Position numbers and translations under genes: made by a program
Assembly: GCA_027296805.1 (NCBI GenBank)
Contig: JAPUIR010000050.1
Location: 1 to 7,765, forward strand
Length of the DNA stretch: 7,765 nucleotides
Direction of reading: 5' to 3'
Source of the DNA: Chloroflexota bacterium
GTDB taxonomy: Bacteria > Chloroflexota > Dehalococcoidia > Bin125
The notes under the pieces: generated by a model
What the model saw: only the letters and a program-made list of their open reading frames with translations
Database searches by the model: none
What the model was told of the DNA's origin: nothing
In this document: piece after piece, positions 6,275 to 7,765 of the stretch
Layout: the number at the start of each line of letters is the position of its first letter
How positions within the stretch are numbered: the first letter of the stretch is position 1

Positions 6275-7552
6275 TCAGGAGTCGGCGGGTTCCGTCACCT
6301 CGTCCGGCTCGTCCCACTCCCCACGCAGCGCGTAGCGCAAGACCCGCGGCACCTCGGTGTAGCGACGCGCCAGGAAGAGCACAGCCAGGACCAGATACGT
6401 GACCGAGAAGCCCAGTCGCACGTCACCGTCCGTAAACAGGAACTGACCCAAGAACAGCGTCACCAGGAGCCCCGCCTCCCGCAGCGTGATCTTCCGATCG
6501 AGGATCAGGATCACCCCAAAGATCGACTGAGCCGCAGTGAGCAGAACCTCCTCTTCCTGCCGCCCCTCCAGCGGCAAGCCCTCCAGCGTGCCCGCGCTGA
6601 TTGCGTACGCGACCGGCAGTGACGCGATCAATAGCGTGAACTGATTCACCTTCGACGAAATCAACACAATCATCCCGTGCTGCGCCAATCCCCGCCAGAC
6701 CAGATACAGCGCCGCCAGAAACTCTGGGCTCTCCGAAGCGATCGGCGCCAGCCACTGCACCAGCAGGAACGGGTCGAGCCCCAGCTCCTCGCCCAGCTCG
6801 ATCAAGCCGTCCGCGAACGGCTCCGCCGACAGCACGATCGCCATCCCCGCGTACGCGAACAGCCCGATCACGACGGCCCGCCGCTGCTTCGTCGGCAACC
6901 GCTGCACGACCGCCGCCGGTCCACCCACCTCCGGCTCCACCACCGGCTGCTTCGCCAGGCGATAGAGGTAGAACACGAAGATCGTCAGCAGGACCACCGA
7001 CATGATCAGGTTGATGTTGCCCACCACCGGGATCGTAAACACGACGAGCGTCGCCACCCCCATCGCCACCAGCTCCAGGCTGATGCTGCGCGGCAGCGTG
7101 AGCACCCGCTGCGGGCTGCGCACGATCCAGCGGTTGCGCGCCACGAAGGTGAAGAGAACGAACGACCACCCAATCCCCAGCAAGAGCCGGTTCGCGCCGG
7201 TCATGTTCGCCACCGCAAACTGCGCCTGCTCCGGATCGTTGCCCGCGCGCCAGGCGAAGAGCAGATCGACCGCGTACTCCGGCAGCACCGCCACGAAGGC
7301 CAGCACGGCCAGGCTGAGCGACGCGGGGATATCGTGCTGCGACGCCTCGGACGCGGCTCCCAGCAGGAACGCGGCGGAGAGAATCCCCAAGCCGAAAATC
7401 GCGACCGACGCCTCCGGCGACAGATCGGCCCCCGAGAGCCGCGCGATGATGGCCGGCAAGCCCAGGGACATCGTCGCCAGGGCCGGCGACCACGCCAGCG
7501 CAGCCTGAGGCAGACGCACGCTCTTCACCGCGCGTCGGGCCGCTTCCTGCAC
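6275..7552 (-). CDS. CaCA-type sodium/calcium (cation/proton) exchanger family membrane protein
   Basis: This roughly 425-residue inner-membrane protein has about 12 hydrophobic segments in two halves, joined by a short polar loop near residues 200-225. Each half has an alpha-repeat-like segment: VAVLPEYAVDLL (Glu92) followed by NMTGANRLLLG, and APIASESPEFLAALYLVW (Glu277) followed by SSKVNQFTLL. The Pro-Glu pairs match the GTSxPE ion-binding motifs of Na+/Ca2+ exchangers, while the GSN-type motifs have drifted. It probably swaps Ca2+ or another cation for Na+ or H+; the ion is not readable. The C-terminal 30 residues are acidic and cytoplasmic. The frame is open to ATG 7681, but codons beyond 7552 have an AT-rich third position and include a tandem repeat. 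GTG 7552, 7525 or 7516 is therefore likelier; 7552 is adopted, with no Shine-Dalgarno to settle it. Same strand as the acyl-CoA genes, but no functional link is evident. Confidence 0.8.
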   Translation of the reverse strand: MQEAARRAVKSVRLPQAALAWSPALATMSLGLPAIIARLSGADLSPEASVAIFGLGILSAAFLLGAASEASQHDIPASLSLAVLAFVAVLPEYAVDLLFAWRAGNDPEQAQFAVANMTGANRLLLGIGWSFVLFTFVARNRWIVRSPQRVLTLPRSISLELVAMGVATLVVFTIPVVGNINLIMSVVLLTIFVFYLYRLAKQPVVEPEVGGPAAVVQRLPTKQRRAVVIGLFAYAGMAIVLSAEPFADGLIELGEELGLDPFLLVQWLAPIASESPEFLAALYLVWRGLAQHGMIVLISSKVNQFTLLIASLPVAYAISAGTLEGLPLEGRQEEEVLLTAAQSIFGVILILDRKITLREAGLLVTLFLGQFLFTDGDVRLGFSVTYLVLAVLFLARRYTEVPRVLRYALRGEWDEPDEVTEPADS

Positions 7553-7586
7553 CGTGGCTGGGCGGAGCTGTGGTGTCGCACCTGTC

Positions 7587-7632
7587 CCCTGTAAAAGAGC
7601 GGCCCTGTAAAGAGCACCCCTGTCAGAGCGCC
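7587..7632. repeat. Three imperfect 15-16 bp tandem direct repeats in a divergent intergenic region
   Basis: On the plus strand the units are CCCTGTAAAAGAGCGG (7587-7602), CCCTGTAAAGAGCAC (7603-7617) and CCCTGTCAGAGCGCC (7618-7632). A partial CCTGTC at 7581-7586 precedes them. All share CCCTGT, then A-rich bases, then GAGC. They lie 35 bases upstream of the adopted exchanger start and about 125 bases before the plus-strand start at 7756. Iterated sites in a divergent intergenic region suggest an operator for a repressor or activator; this is inference from position and repetition. Confidence 0.6.
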
Positions 7633-7741
7633 TCTCGTCAAAGCCTAAGAGACCCGCGACCGATGCACGAGACGCGCGCATCTGCGGCGACTCTCACGCT
7701 GCTGCCCGGCGCGGCTCGCGCGATAAGCTTGCCGCAAGGCG

Positions 7742-7746
7742 AGGAG
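7742..7746 (+). promoter_or_regulatory. Ribosome binding site of the gene entering at the right edge
   Basis: AGGAG lies 9 bases before the ATG at 7756 in otherwise non-coding DNA. A second GGAG (7750-7753) is too close to that ATG to be the working site. This supports a real plus-strand gene start. Confidence 0.5.
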
Positions 7747-7755
7747 ACCGGAGCG

Positions 7756-7765
7756 ATGCGCATTC
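7756..7765 (+). CDS. 5' end of a downstream gene (partial)
   Basis: ATG CGC ATT (Met-Arg-Ile) is preceded by AGGAG at good spacing and runs off the window. It is divergent from the exchanger, so 7553-7755 would hold both promoters. CGATAAGCTT at 7721-7730 is a possible -10 region for this gene, without a recognisable -35. No family can be named from three codons. Confidence 0.45.

Noticed and set aside
5324..6622. Long plus-strand open frame (432 codons) across the crotonase and exchanger genes
   Set aside because: It spans two well-supported opposite genes and their spacer, is Arg/His-rich, and shows no motif. It is a high-GC shadow.
6423..7493. Second minus-strand frame (356 codons) inside the exchanger gene
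   Set aside because: The product is Gly/Arg/Ala-rich and lacks membrane segments, while the overlapping frame gives a coherent membrane protein.
7616..7641. TTGACG on the minus strand (7641-7636) as a -35 box for the exchanger
   Set aside because: No acceptable -10 hexamer lies 16-19 bases downstream; the nearest T-rich bases are part of the tandem repeats at the wrong distance.

Overview
The window is GC-rich bacterial DNA, packed with genes in two convergent blocks. The taxon is inferred, not shown. A secreted PKD/PPC protein with C-terminal 'GWNLVSW' repeats, a strongly GC-biased third codon position, and a fatty-acid-type enzyme cluster beside an exchanger with an unusual second alpha repeat together suggest an environmental Chloroflexota lineage. 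A high-GC actinobacterium cannot be excluded.

Left block, plus strand (1-3204). The last codons of an upstream gene end at 37. A secreted zinc N-acetylmuramoyl-L-alanine amidase (89-892) follows. It overlaps, through an ATGA junction, a 771-residue secreted protein (889-3204) built from three PKD-PPC pairs and two copies of a roughly 75-residue C-terminal repeat. The overlap suggests the two are made together, probably as a wall hydrolase and a surface or matrix protein. The amidase lacks a clear ribosome binding site but has a TANNNT box 6 bases before its ATG, so its mRNA may be leaderless.

Right block, minus strand (7552-3211). In transcription order it holds a CaCA-type cation exchanger, a crotonase-family protein, a short-chain dehydrogenase resembling BadH (2-hydroxycyclohexanecarboxyl-CoA dehydrogenase), and an acyl-CoA dehydrogenase-family flavoprotein. 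The last three are closely spaced and look like a beta-oxidation-type module for an acyl-CoA. The SDR has a complete catalytic set. The crotonase lacks both textbook catalytic glutamates, and the acyl-CoA dehydrogenase appears to lack its catalytic base. The module may therefore act on an unusual substrate or do non-standard chemistry. No CoA ligase or thiolase lies in the window. The two blocks converge with only 6 bases between stop codons.

Right edge (7553-7765). This divergent intergenic region carries three imperfect copies of a 15-16 bp direct repeat (7587-7632). A new plus-strand gene starts at 7756 behind a good Shine-Dalgarno. No RNA genes, insertion sequences, CRISPR arrays or clear rho-independent terminators were seen, and no stretch over 300 bases lacks a gene. 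Nothing here proves a new system. The points most worth following are the catalytic-residue losses in the two acyl-CoA enzymes, the C-terminal repeats of the PKD protein, and the tandem repeat in the divergent promoter region.
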